The notes under the pieces were generated by a model. That model was not told the DNA's origin. It saw only the letters and a list, made by a program, of their open reading frames with translations, and did no database searches. A DNA stretch of 47,978 bases from Streptomyces sp. Ncost-T10-10d (GTDB lineage: Bacteria; Actinomycetota; Actinomycetes; Streptomycetales; Streptomycetaceae): positions 1 through 47,978 of the forward strand of contig NZ_FMDF01000166.1 of NCBI RefSeq assembly GCF_900091955.1, in the 5' to 3' direction. The translations under genes and the position numbers were made by a program. Position 1 is the stretch's first letter, and every line of letters begins with the position of its first letter. Positions 32,287 to 40,911 of the stretch are shown in pieces.

Positions 32287-34512
32287 TTACGCGTCATTCG
32301 GGTTGTTCTCCTGCTGCTCGCGGATGCGTTCCGCGAGCTGTGGGGGCATGGCTTCGTGCCGGGCGTACGCCCGGTCGAAGCGACCGGCGCCATGGGACAG
32401 GGAACGCAGGTCGATCGCGTACCGGCCGATTTCCAGCTCCGGGACCTCGGCCCGTACGAGGGTGCGTCCGGGGCCGGACTGCTCGGTACCGATCACCCTG
32501 CCGCGCCGCCCGGACAGATCGCTCATCACCGGGCCGACGTAGTCGTCGGGGACCAGGACCTGGATCTCGACGACGGGTTCGAGGAGCTGGATACGGGTGT
32601 CCGCGGCGGCTTCGCGCAGGGCTAGTGCGCCCGCGGTCTGGAACGCGGCGTCGGAGGAGTCCACCGAGTGGGACTTCCCGTCCCGCAGGGTGATGCGTAC
32701 GTCGACGAGCGGATGTCCGGCGGCGACTCCTCGGGCGGCCTGGGCGCGCACGCCCTTCTCGACGGACGGGATGAACTGGCGCGGGACCGCTCCGCCGACC
32801 ACCTTGTCGACGAACTCGATGCCCGACCCCGGTGGCAGCGGCTCCACGTCGATCTCGCAGATGGCGTACTGGCCGTGGCCGCCGGACTGTTTCACATGCC
32901 TGCCGCGCCCGGTCGACGGGCCGGCGAAGGTCTCGCGCAGCGACACCTTGTGCGGTATGGCGTCGACCTGCACGCCGTAGCGGCTGCGCAGCCGGTCCAG
33001 CGCCACATCCTGATGGGCCTCGCCGAGGCACCACAGGACCACCTGGTGGGTGTCCTGGTTCTGTTCGAGGCGCATGGTCGGGTCCTCGGCGACCAGCCGG
33101 GAGAGCCCCTGGGAGAGCTTGTCCTCGTCCGCCTTGCTGTGTGCCTCGATGGCGAGCGGCAGCAGCGGGTCCGGTGTGGTCCAGGGGTCCATCAGCAGCG
33201 GCTGGTCCTTGGCCGAGAGGGTGTCCCCGGTCTCGGCACTGCCCAGTTTGGCGACGCAGGCCAGATCTCCGGCGATGCAGGCGGTGAGGGGGCGCTGTTG
33301 TTTGCCGAAGGGGGAGGAGAGCGCGCCGACGCGCACCTCCGCCTCGTGGAAGGGGCGTGTCTCGTGGCAGGGATCGTTGAGGCCGTGGCCGAAGACGTGG
33401 ACGGTTTCGTCGGGGCGAAGGGTGCCGGAGAAGACGCGTACGAGCGAGACCCGGCCGACGTACGGGTCGGAGGCCGTCTTGACGACCTCGGCGACGAGTG
33501 GGCCGCGCGGGTCGCAGGTCAGGACCGGTCGCGGCGCCCCATGAAGGGGAGTGACTTCGGGGAGGGGGCGCTCCAGCGGGGTGGGGAAGCCGCCGGTGAT
33601 CAGGTCCAGGAGCTCGACGGTGCCGATGCCCTGACGGGCACCTTCGGTGGCGGGGGCCGCAGTGAGGACGGGGTGGAAGGCGCCTCGGGCCACGGCGCGC
33701 TCCAGGTCGTCGATGAGTGTCTTGATGTCGATCTCGCCGCCGCCGAGGTAGCGGTCCATCAGGGTCTCGTCCTCGCTCTCGGCGATGATCCCCTCGATGA
33801 GCCGGTTCCGGGCCTCCCGGAGCGTGGTCCGCTGGGCGTCGGCGGGCGGGTTCTCCTGCCGGTCGCCCGAGGAGTAGTCGAAGATCCGCTGGGTGAGGAG
33901 TCCGGTGAGGCCGGTGAGCGGAGCGTGCCCGTCCGGGCCCTCGGGGCCGTGCACCGGCAGGTAGAGCGGGAGTACGGCGTCGGGGTCGTCGCCGCCGAAG
34001 ATCTTGCCGCAGATCCGGGTCATCTCGTCGAACGAGGTGCGTGCCGTGTCGAGATGCGTGACGACTATGGCGCGTGGCATGCCGACGGCGGCGCACTCCT
34101 CCCACACGGCGCGGGTGGCGCCCGCCACGGCGTCGGCCTCCTGGGCCGCGGACACAACGAACAGGGCCGCGTCCGCTGCCCGCAGACCGGCCCTGAGTTC
34201 CCCGACGAAATCGGCGTATCCGGGAGTGTCCAGCAGATTGATCTTGTACCCGCCCCATTCGACGGGGACGAGCGAGAGCTGTACGGAGCGTTGCTGGCGG
34301 TGTTCGATCTCGTCGTAGTCGGAGACCGTGGCGCCGTCCTCGACCCGCCCGGCCCGGTTGACCGCGCCCGCGGTCAGCGCGAGGGCCTCGACGAGGGTGG
34401 TCTTGCCGGAGCCGCTGTGGCCGACCAGCACCACATTCCGTACGGATGAGGGCTGGTCGGCCGTCGCTGCCCTGCCGGCGGCCCCGGTGTGTGCGTGTGC
34501 CTTGTCGCCCAT
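32287..34512 (-). CDS. EF-G-like GTPase (EF-G2)
   Basis: 741 residues with the five-domain EF-G layout. G1 is GHSGSGKTTL (31-40), switch II DTPGYADF (95-102), and the G4 site reads VTHLD (151-155) where EF-G has NKMD. Switch II has Tyr99 where translating EF-G has the catalytic His (DTPGH). Domain II (TASDPYVGRVSLVRVFSGTL) and domain IV (SGGHGQYAICEIDVEPL) follow. Such EF-G2 proteins in actinobacteria reportedly bind GTP but lack ribosome-stimulated hydrolysis. ATG 34512 follows GGGAGG with 8 nt spacing. It is divergent from the pgsA operon across 267 nt; no other ribosomal gene is near. Confidence 0.92.
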   Translation of the reverse strand: MGDKAHAHTGAAGRAATADQPSSVRNVVLVGHSGSGKTTLVEALALTAGAVNRAGRVEDGATVSDYDEIEHRQQRSVQLSLVPVEWGGYKINLLDTPGYADFVGELRAGLRAADAALFVVSAAQEADAVAGATRAVWEECAAVGMPRAIVVTHLDTARTSFDEMTRICGKIFGGDDPDAVLPLYLPVHGPEGPDGHAPLTGLTGLLTQRIFDYSSGDRQENPPADAQRTTLREARNRLIEGIIAESEDETLMDRYLGGGEIDIKTLIDDLERAVARGAFHPVLTAAPATEGARQGIGTVELLDLITGGFPTPLERPLPEVTPLHGAPRPVLTCDPRGPLVAEVVKTASDPYVGRVSLVRVFSGTLRPDETVHVFGHGLNDPCHETRPFHEAEVRVGALSSPFGKQQRPLTACIAGDLACVAKLGSAETGDTLSAKDQPLLMDPWTTPDPLLPLAIEAHSKADEDKLSQGLSRLVAEDPTMRLEQNQDTHQVVLWCLGEAHQDVALDRLRSRYGVQVDAIPHKVSLRETFAGPSTGRGRHVKQSGGHGQYAICEIDVEPLPPGSGIEFVDKVVGGAVPRQFIPSVEKGVRAQAARGVAAGHPLVDVRITLRDGKSHSVDSSDAAFQTAGALALREAAADTRIQLLEPVVEIQVLVPDDYVGPVMSDLSGRRGRVIGTEQSGPGRTLVRAEVPELEIGRYAIDLRSLSHGAGRFDRAYARHEAMPPQLAERIREQQENNPNDA

Positions 34513-34779
34513 GATGCGTGCCTCCCAGATAGTGGCGCGGAGCGGGAAGAAAAGCCGGCGCGGTGTGGGGAGAAGGGTGCACGGGCACGGGGAGCCGCCG
34601 CGGCGGCTACGGCGACGCCCGCGGTAATTCGAGCTTTCCACTCAGGTCAGGTTGCGTCCATACGTCGTGCACCGCGGCGCGATGCCGGGTGCCCGGACGG
34701 TGGAGTCCGGCGGGCGTGACTACGATGGGCCAGCCGGTGGCCGTAGGGGCTGCTCGGCCCACCGACCCTCGGGAAGGCC
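34513..34779. other. Divergent promoter region between EF-G2 and pgsA
   Basis: 267 nt without a gene. It must hold promoters for EF-G2 (minus) and the pgsA-acyltransferase-pimA operon (plus). I found no confident -35/-10 pair. Confidence 0.4.
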
Positions 34780-35454
34780 ATGCTGAACAAGTACGCGCGT
34801 GCATTTTTTACGCGTGTCCTCACACCGTTCGCCGCACTGTTGCTCCGTCTCGGCGTGAGCCCTGACGCGGTCACTCTGATCGGTACGGCCGGAGTGATGG
34901 CAGGTGCGCTGGTCTTCTTCCCGATGGGGGAGTTCTTCTGGGGCACGATCGTCATCACGATCTTCGTCTTCTCCGACCTCGTCGACGGCAATATGGCCCG
35001 GCAGGCCGGTATCTCCAGCCGCTGGGGCGCGTTCCTGGACTCGACCCTGGACCGGGTCGCCGACGGGGCGATCTTCGGCGGGTTCGCGCTCTGGTACGCG
35101 GGCAACGGCGACGACAACGTCATGTGCGCGGTCGCGATCTTCTGCCTGGCGAGCGGCCAGGTGGTCTCGTACACGAAGGCGCGCGGCGAGTCGATCGGGC
35201 TGCCGGTCGCGGTCAACGGTCTCGTGGAGCGTGCCGAGCGGCTGGTCATCTCGCTGGTCGCGGCGGGATTGTCCGGTCTCCACAAGTTCGGTGTTCCGGG
35301 GATCCAGATCCTGCTGCCGATCGCACTGTGGATCGTCGCCGTGGGCAGCCTGGTGACTCTTGTGCAGCGGGTCGTGACGGTGCGCCGCGAGTCCGCGGAG
35401 GCCGACGCGGCCGAGGCCGCTGCCGCGGACCGGGGGAGCGGGGCCGCACAGTGA
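34780..35454 (+). CDS. pgsA: Phosphatidylinositol phosphate synthase / CDP-alcohol phosphatidyltransferase
   Basis: 224 residues with about six membrane helices. The CDP-alcohol phosphotransferase signature is complete: D66-x2-D69-G-x2-A73-R74-x8-G83-x3-D87-x3-D91. In actinobacteria the gene in this position makes phosphatidylinositol phosphate from CDP-diacylglycerol and inositol-1-phosphate (PgsA1). PG synthase is the alternative, but the next two genes make PI mannosides, so the PI phosphate role is preferred. ATG 34780 follows a GGAAGG site 6 nt upstream. The stop overlaps the acyltransferase start by 4 nt (GTGA). Confidence 0.9.
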   Translation: MLNKYARAFFTRVLTPFAALLLRLGVSPDAVTLIGTAGVMAGALVFFPMGEFFWGTIVITIFVFSDLVDGNMARQAGISSRWGAFLDSTLDRVADGAIFGGFALWYAGNGDDNVMCAVAIFCLASGQVVSYTKARGESIGLPVAVNGLVERAERLVISLVAAGLSGLHKFGVPGIQILLPIALWIVAVGSLVTLVQRVVTVRRESAEADAAEAAAADRGSGAAQ

Positions 35455-36386
35455 GCGGCGCACCGGGTGACACGCAGTCCGGCCTGCGGAACCGGCTGAC
35501 CGACGGGCTGTACGGGCTCGGCTGGACCGCCGTCAAGAAGCTCCCCGAACCGGTCGCCCGGGCACTCTTCCGCTGCATCGCCGATCAGGCGTGGAAACGG
35601 CGGGGCAAGAGCGTGCTGCGGCTGGAGTCGAATCTGGCACGGGTCGTGCCCGGGGCTTCCCCGGCCCGGCTCGCCGCGCTCTCCAAGGCCGGGATGCGCT
35701 CGTACATGCGCTACTGGATGGAGTCGTTCCGGCTGCCCACCTGGAGTCCGGCGCGGATCAAGGCGTCCATAGACGTGACGGACGCACACCGGCTGACCGA
35801 CGGGCTGGAAACCGGCCGCGGTGTCATCCTCGCCCTGCCGCACCTGGGGAACTGGGACCTGGCCGGGGCCTGGGTCACCACCGATCTCAAGGTGCCCTTC
35901 ACCACGGTCGCCGAGCGGCTCAAGCCCGAGACGCTGTACGACCGGTTCGTGGCCTACCGCGAGGGGCTCGGCATGGAGGTCCTGCCGCACAGTGGCGGCG
36001 CCGCCTTCGGCACCCTGGCGCGGCGGCTGCGCGCGGGCGGCCTGGTCTGTCTGGTCGCCGACCGTGATCTGTCGGCGTCCGGCGTCGAGGTGACATTCTT
36101 CGGCGACGCCGCACGCATGCCCGCCGGGCCGGCGCTGCTGGCCCAGCAGACCGGGGCGCTGCTGCTGCCGGTGACGCTCTCGTACGACGACACGCCCGTG
36201 ATGAAGGCGCGTATCCATCCGCCGGTCGAGGTGCCCGAGTCAGGCAGCCGTACGGAGAAGACGTCCTCCATGACACAGGCGCTGGCCGATGCCTTCGCCG
36301 TCGGAATCGCCGAGCATCCGGAGGACTGGCACATGCTGCAACGGCTCTGGCTGGCCGACCTGGAGAACCGGGAGGGCCGGCCGTGA
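35451..36386 (+). CDS. Phosphatidylinositol mannoside acyltransferase (PatA-like)
   Basis: 311 residues, lysophospholipid acyltransferase family (LpxL/HtrB type). The HX4D catalytic motif is HLGNWD (H131, D136). The family blocks AADRDLSASG-like (VADRDLSASGVEVTFFG) and a substrate-gate region follow. In mycobacteria PatA acylates the 6-position of mannose in phosphatidylinositol mannosides, and the gene lies between pgsA1 and pimA as here. The GTG start at 35451 overlaps the pgsA stop by 4 nt, and its own stop overlaps the pimA start by 4 nt, so the three are translationally coupled. It lacks a membrane anchor and is probably peripheral on the cytoplasmic face. Confidence 0.88.
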   Translation: MSGAPGDTQSGLRNRLTDGLYGLGWTAVKKLPEPVARALFRCIADQAWKRRGKSVLRLESNLARVVPGASPARLAALSKAGMRSYMRYWMESFRLPTWSPARIKASIDVTDAHRLTDGLETGRGVILALPHLGNWDLAGAWVTTDLKVPFTTVAERLKPETLYDRFVAYREGLGMEVLPHSGGAAFGTLARRLRAGGLVCLVADRDLSASGVEVTFFGDAARMPAGPALLAQQTGALLLPVTLSYDDTPVMKARIHPPVEVPESGSRTEKTSSMTQALADAFAVGIAEHPEDWHMLQRLWLADLENREGRP

Positions 36387-37591
36387 AGATCGGCATCGTA
36401 TGCCCGTACTCCTGGGACGTGCCGGGCGGTGTGCAGTTCCACATCAGGGACCTGGCCGAGCACCTGATCCGGCTGGGGCATCAGGTGTCGGTGCTGGCGC
36501 CCGCCGACGACGAGACACCGCTGCCGCCGTACGTGGTCTCGGCGGGCCGGGCGGTGCCCGTCCCGTACAACGGCTCCGTGGCCCGGCTGAACTTCGGCTT
36601 CCTCTCGGCCGCCCGGGTGCGCCGCTGGCTGCACGACGGCACCTTCGACGTGATCCACATCCATGAGCCGACCTCGCCGTCGCTGGGGCTGCTCGCCTGC
36701 TGGGCGGCGCAGGGGCCGATCGTCGCCACGTTCCACACCTCCAACCCGCGCTCCCGGGCCATGATCGCCGCCTACCCGATCCTGCAGCCCGCGCTGGAGA
36801 AGATCAGCGCGCGCATCGCGGTGAGCGAGTACGCACGCAGGACCCTGGTCGAGCATCTGGGCGGCGACGCGGTCGTCATCCCGAACGGGGTCGATGTCGG
36901 CTTCTTCGCCGGGGCCGAGCCCAAGGCCGAGTGGCAGTCACAGGGGGCGCGAAGCTCGGTCGAGGGCGGTGGTGGGAGACCGGAGGGCGGCACGATCGGC
37001 TTCATCGGGCGTATCGACGAGCCCCGCAAGGGCCTGCCCGTCCTGATGAGGGCGCTGCCCGCGATCCTTGCCGCACGTCCGGACACCAGGCTGCTGGTGG
37101 CGGGCCGGGGCGACGAGGAGGAGGCCGTCGCCTCGCTGCCGGAGGAGATGCGCGGGCGCGTCGAATTCCTCGGCATGGTGAGCGACGAGGACAAGGCGCG
37201 CCTGCTGCGCAGCGTCGATGTGTACGTCGCGCCCAATACGGGCGGCGAGAGCTTCGGGATCATCCTGGTCGAGGCGATGTCGGCCGGTGCGCCGGTCCTG
37301 GCCAGCGATCTGGACGCGTTCGCGCAGGTCCTGGACCTGGGCGCGGCGGGCGAACTCTTCGCCAACGAGGACGCGGACGCACTGGCGTCGGCGGCGATCC
37401 GGCTGCTCGGCGACCCGGGGAGGCGTACGGAGCTGCGTGAACGGGGAACCGCGCATGTGCGGCGTTTCGACTGGTCGACGGTCGGGGCGGACATCCTCGC
37501 GGTGTACGAGACGGTGACGGACGGCGCGGCGTCGGTGGCGGCCGACGAACGCACGGGCCTGCGCGCACGCCTCGGACTGGCACGGGACTAG
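36383..37591 (+). CDS. pimA: Phosphatidylinositol mannosyltransferase PimA (GT4 family)
   Basis: 402 residues of the GT-B fold. The N-terminal half begins MKIGIVCPYSWDVPGGVQFH and contains HIHEPTSPS; the C-terminal half has GRIDEPRKGL, VLVAGRGD-type strands, and GGESFGIILVEAMSAG, the GDP-sugar-binding E-x7-E motif. It transfers the first mannose from GDP-mannose to phosphatidylinositol. Compared with the usual family pattern, residues about 182-203 (rich in Ser, Gly, Arg) look like an extra low-complexity insertion between the two Rossmann domains. GTG 36383 overlaps the acyltransferase stop. Streptomyces are known to make PI mannosides. Confidence 0.92.
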   Translation: MKIGIVCPYSWDVPGGVQFHIRDLAEHLIRLGHQVSVLAPADDETPLPPYVVSAGRAVPVPYNGSVARLNFGFLSAARVRRWLHDGTFDVIHIHEPTSPSLGLLACWAAQGPIVATFHTSNPRSRAMIAAYPILQPALEKISARIAVSEYARRTLVEHLGGDAVVIPNGVDVGFFAGAEPKAEWQSQGARSSVEGGGGRPEGGTIGFIGRIDEPRKGLPVLMRALPAILAARPDTRLLVAGRGDEEEAVASLPEEMRGRVEFLGMVSDEDKARLLRSVDVYVAPNTGGESFGIILVEAMSAGAPVLASDLDAFAQVLDLGAAGELFANEDADALASAAIRLLGDPGRRTELRERGTAHVRRFDWSTVGADILAVYETVTDGAASVAADERTGLRARLGLARD

Positions 37592-37592
37592 G

Positions 37593-37639
37593 GCCCCTGG
37601 TTCGAGCCCGTCCGGCGATGGCGGGCCGGGGCCAGGGGC
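37593..37639 (+). terminator. Hairpin terminator of the pim operon
   Basis: GCCCCTGG (37593-37600) pairs with CCAGGGGC (37632-37639), and an inner stem GCCCG pairs with CGGGC. Two nested stems, a few nt after the pimA stop. The sequence looks like the same Streptomyces hairpin family as at 5702. Confidence 0.7.
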
Positions 37640-37728
37640 AGCATCCCCGGCGGCGGTCGAGCCCGCCCCGCACCCGCACCCGCTTCCGCGCCCAGGACCG
37701 GACGGCCACACCGCCTGCGCCCCGACGG

Positions 37729-37734
37729 TAGCCT
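37729..37734 (+). promoter_or_regulatory. -10 box of the LemA-like gene
   Basis: TAGCCT ends 8 nt before GTG 37743. No Shine-Dalgarno site precedes it, so the mRNA may be leaderless. No -35 box found. Confidence 0.4.
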
Positions 37735-37742
37735 TGCCGCCC

Positions 37743-38288
37743 GTGATCGAAACCCTCATCTGGATCGCCGTCGCGATCGTCGCGATCGGTATGTACCTCA
37801 GCTGGACCGCCGGGCGGCTGGACCGGCTGCACACACGTATCGACGCCGCCCGCGCCGCCCTCGACGCGCAGCTCCTGCGCCGCGCCTCGGTCACCCAGGA
37901 ACTGGCGACATCGGGTGTCCTCGACCCGGCCGCGTCCATCGTGCTGTACGAGGCCGCGCACGCCGCCCGCCAGGCGGAGGAGGAGAACCGCGAGGTCGCG
38001 GAGAGCGAACTGAGCACCGCGCTGAGGGCGGTGTTCGGTGAAACGGCGCAGGTGGAGTCCGTGAAGGAGATCCCCGGCGGCGAGGAGGCGGCGTTCGAAC
38101 TCGCCGCGGCCGTGCGCCGAGTCCCCATGGCCCGGCGTTTCCACAACGATGCGGTGCGCGCCGCGCGTGCGCTGCGCCGGCACCGTACGGTGCGGTGGTT
38201 CCGGCTGGCGGGGCACGCCCCGTTCCCGCTCGCGTTCGAGATGGACGACGAACCGCCTGTCGCCCTGGCGGACCGCCCCGTCAGCTGA
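37743..38288 (+). CDS. LemA-like membrane-anchored protein
   Basis: 181 residues. One N-terminal helix (IETLIWIAVAIVAIGMYLSW) is followed by a helical domain in the LemA pattern: RLDRLHTRIDAARAALDAQ, a second helix with AARQAEEENREVAESELSTAL, then FHNDAVRAARALRRH and FRLAGHAPFPLAFEMDDE, the LemA-type C-terminus. The domain is probably outside or at the cytoplasmic face; function of the family is poorly known. GTG 37743 was chosen over TTG 37734, which is part of the -10 box. It stands alone between pimA and pdxS. Confidence 0.72.
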   Translation: MIETLIWIAVAIVAIGMYLSWTAGRLDRLHTRIDAARAALDAQLLRRASVTQELATSGVLDPAASIVLYEAAHAARQAEEENREVAESELSTALRAVFGETAQVESVKEIPGGEEAAFELAAAVRRVPMARRFHNDAVRAARALRRHRTVRWFRLAGHAPFPLAFEMDDEPPVALADRPVS

Positions 38289-38308
38289 CCCGGCGGCCAC
38301 GCTTGTGC

Positions 38309-38322
38309 GTGACCGGGATCAC
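38309..38322. promoter_or_regulatory. Candidate CRP-family binding site upstream of pdxS
   Basis: GTGACCGGGATCAC, the arms GTGA and TCAC with a 6-nt centre, matches the CRP core and the Streptomyces Crp motif GTG(N6)GNCAC closely. It lies 132 nt upstream of the pdxS start and 21 nt past the LemA-like stop. Actual binding not known. Confidence 0.5.
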
Positions 38323-38453
38323 AACCCACTTCGTACACGCGCAAAACGATCCACCGGCCTCCCATTGGCCCTTGCTGTGGACTGGTTCCGGAGAGTTTGC
38401 TCAGCACTGCAACCAGCGCTTTCAGTATCTTTTTCTCCGAGTGAGGTCGATCC

Positions 38454-39374
38454 GTGTCCACGCTTCCCACCACCCCGCAGTCCGCCGACTCCCCGGCCAC
38501 CGGCACCGCTCGCGTCAAGCGCGGCATGGCCGAGCAGCTCAAGGGCGGCGTGATCATGGACGTCGTCAATGCCGAGCAGGCGAAGATCGCCGAGGACGCG
38601 GGCGCCGTGGCCGTCATGGCCCTGGAGCGGGTGCCGGCCGACATCCGCAAGGACGGCGGCGTGGCCCGGATGTCGGACCCGAACATGATCGAGGAGATCA
38701 TCGAGGCCGTCTCCATCCCGGTGATGGCGAAGTCGCGCATCGGACACTTCGTCGAGGCCCAGGTCCTGCAGTCCCTCGGTGTCGACTACATCGACGAGTC
38801 CGAGGTCCTCACCCCGGCCGACGAGGTAAACCACAGCGACAAGTTCGCCTTCACCACCCCGTTCGTCTGTGGCGCCACCAACCTCGGTGAGGCCCTGCGC
38901 CGCATCGCCGAGGGTGCGGCCATGATCCGTTCGAAGGGCGAGGCCGGCACCGGAAACGTCGTCGAGGCGGTCCGTCACCTGCGTCAGATCAAGAACGAGA
39001 TCGCCCGGCTGCGCGGCTACGACAACAACGAGCTGTACGCCGCCGCGAAGGAGCTCCGCGCCCCGTACGAGCTGGTCAAGGAGGTCGCCGAGCTCGGCAA
39101 GCTGCCCGTCGTGCTGTTCTCCGCGGGCGGTGTCGCCACCCCCGCCGATGCCGCGCTGATGCGCCAGCTCGGCGCCGAGGGCGTCTTCGTGGGCTCCGGC
39201 ATCTTCAAGTCCGGCGACCCGGCCAAGCGCGCCGCCGCCATCGTGAAGGCCACCACCTTCTACGACGACCCGAAGATCATCGCGGATGCCTCCCGGAACC
39301 TGGGCGAGGCCATGGTCGGCATCAACTGCGACACGCTGCCCGAGGCCGAGCGCTACGCCAACCGTGGCTGGTAA
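38454..39374 (+). CDS. pdxS: Pyridoxal 5'-phosphate synthase, PdxS subunit
   Basis: 306 residues, TIM barrel. Conserved segments include GGVIMDVV (D36), IPVMAKSRIGHF (catalytic K93), and RSKGEAGTGN with the second Lys. PdxS forms PLP from ribose-5-phosphate, glyceraldehyde-3-phosphate and ammonia delivered by PdxT. An N-terminal extension of about 22 residues (rich in Thr/Ser/Pro) precedes the core. GTG 38454 follows GAGGTCG. Next gene pdxT begins 6 nt after the stop, so the two are an operon. Confidence 0.96.
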   Translation: MSTLPTTPQSADSPATGTARVKRGMAEQLKGGVIMDVVNAEQAKIAEDAGAVAVMALERVPADIRKDGGVARMSDPNMIEEIIEAVSIPVMAKSRIGHFVEAQVLQSLGVDYIDESEVLTPADEVNHSDKFAFTTPFVCGATNLGEALRRIAEGAAMIRSKGEAGTGNVVEAVRHLRQIKNEIARLRGYDNNELYAAAKELRAPYELVKEVAELGKLPVVLFSAGGVATPADAALMRQLGAEGVFVGSGIFKSGDPAKRAAAIVKATTFYDDPKIIADASRNLGEAMVGINCDTLPEAERYANRGW

Positions 39375-39380
39375 TCACTG

Positions 39381-39974
39381 ATGAGCGAAACCCCTGTGAT
39401 CGGAGTCCTGGCTCTCCAGGGCGACGTACGGGAACACCTGATCGCCCTGGCCTCGGCGGATGCCGTGGCCAGGCCGGTCCGGCGTCCCGAGGAACTCGCC
39501 GAGGTCGACGGCCTGGTCATTCCCGGTGGGGAGTCCACCACGATGTCCAAGCTGGCGTCCCTGTTCGGCATGCTGGAACCGCTGCGCGAGCGGGTACGGG
39601 ACGGGATGCCGGTCTACGGCACCTGTGCCGGAATGATTCTGCTCGCCGACAAGATCCTCGACCCGCGCTCGGGCCAGGAGACGGTCGGCGGGATCGACAT
39701 GATCGTGCGCCGCAACGCCTTCGGACGGCAGAACGAATCCTTCGAGGCGGCCGTGGAGGTCGCCGGTATCGAGGGCGGCCCCGTCGAGGGCGTGTTCATC
39801 CGCGCCCCGTGGGTGGAATCGGTCGGCGCGCAGGCCAAGGTGGTGGCGGAACACGGTGGTCACATCGTCGCCGTACGTCAGGGAAACGCCCTGGCGACGT
39901 CTTTCCACCCGGAACTGACCGGGGACCACAGGGTTCACGCGTTGTTCGTGGACATGGTGCGCGCAGTCGGCTGA
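39381..39974 (+). CDS. pdxT: Pyridoxal 5'-phosphate synthase, glutaminase subunit PdxT
   Basis: 197 residues of class-I glutaminase. The catalytic triad is visible: C82 in GTCAGM, H176 and E178 in SFHPEL. It hydrolyses glutamine and passes ammonia to PdxS. ATG 39381 is 6 nt after pdxS, with its ribosome-binding region inside the pdxS end. After its stop a TAGGAT at 39986-39991 fits a -10 box for yebC, so transcription may restart there. Confidence 0.95.
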   Translation: MSETPVIGVLALQGDVREHLIALASADAVARPVRRPEELAEVDGLVIPGGESTTMSKLASLFGMLEPLRERVRDGMPVYGTCAGMILLADKILDPRSGQETVGGIDMIVRRNAFGRQNESFEAAVEVAGIEGGPVEGVFIRAPWVESVGAQAKVVAEHGGHIVAVRQGNALATSFHPELTGDHRVHALFVDMVRAVG

Positions 39975-40035
39975 CTCGATCCCGGTAGGATCTCTCGGGT
40001 TCGGATCGAATTTGGTGACGCGAAGGAGAAGGCAG

Positions 40036-40788
40036 ATGTCCGGCCACTCTAAATGGGCTACGACGAAGCACAAGAAGGCCGTGATTGATGCCAAGCGCGG
40101 CAAGCTCTTCGCAAAGCTGATCAAGAACATCGAGGTCGCGGCCCGCACCGGCGGTGTGGACCCCGAGGGAAACCCGACCCTCGTGGACGCGATCCAGAAG
40201 GCGAAGAAGAGCTCCGTACCGAACAAGAACATCGACTCCGCAGTCAAGCGCGGTGGCGGTCTCGAAGCGGGCGGCGTCGACTATCAGACGATCATGTACG
40301 AGGGTTACGGCCCGAACGGTGTCGCGGTGCTCATCGAGTGCCTCACCGACAACCGCAACCGTGCCGCATCCGACGTGCGTGTCGCGATGACCCGCAACGG
40401 TGGTTCGATGGCAGACCCCGGTTCGGTCTCGTACCTCTTCAACCGCAAGGGTGTCGTCATCGTCCCCAAGGGCGGGCTGACCGAGGACGACGTCCTGGGT
40501 GCCGTGCTCGACGCGGGCGCCGAGGAGGTCAACGACCTCGGTGACACCTACGAGGTCGTCAGCGAGGCCACCGACATGGTCGCGGTCCGTACCGCGCTCC
40601 AGCAGGCCGGCATCGACTACGACTCCGCCGAGGCCGACTTCCTGCCCACCATGCAGGTCGAGCTGGACGAGGAGGGCGCGCGCAAGATCTTCAAGCTGAT
40701 CGACGCGCTGGAGGACAGCGACGACGTGCAGAACGTCTTCGCCAATTTCGATGTCCCGGACGAGGTCATGGAGAAGGTCGACGCCTGA
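40036..40788 (+). CDS. yebC: YebC/PmpR family protein
   Basis: 250 residues, full-length for the family: MSGHSKWATTKHKKAVIDAKRG, RVAMTRNGGSMADPGSVSYL and the C-terminal ALEDSDDVQNVF. YebC was long called a transcriptional regulator; later work in several bacteria points to YebC-type proteins aiding translation of proline stretches. ATG 40036 has AAGGAGAAGG 5 nt upstream. A TAGGAT -10 box lies 45 nt before the start. Located directly upstream of ruvCAB, as is common. Confidence 0.95.
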   Translation: MSGHSKWATTKHKKAVIDAKRGKLFAKLIKNIEVAARTGGVDPEGNPTLVDAIQKAKKSSVPNKNIDSAVKRGGGLEAGGVDYQTIMYEGYGPNGVAVLIECLTDNRNRAASDVRVAMTRNGGSMADPGSVSYLFNRKGVVIVPKGGLTEDDVLGAVLDAGAEEVNDLGDTYEVVSEATDMVAVRTALQQAGIDYDSAEADFLPTMQVELDEEGARKIFKLIDALEDSDDVQNVFANFDVPDEVMEKVDA

Positions 40789-40812
40789 GCCACGCTCAGC
40801 ACAGCCTTCACG

Positions 40813-40847
40813 GACGGGCCGACGGGGACACACCCTGTCGGCCCGTC
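40813..40847 (+). terminator. Terminator after yebC
   Basis: GACGGGCCGACGGG pairs with CCTGTCGGCCCGTC over 14 bp with one wobble and a short loop, 25 nt after the yebC stop codon. It probably separates yebC from ruvCAB. Confidence 0.8.
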
Positions 40848-40911
40848 GCATTGTCAGTGCGAGCCGATAGCCTGCGGGAACAGTTGACCGATCGGTACGG
40901 AGGGGCCTCCC

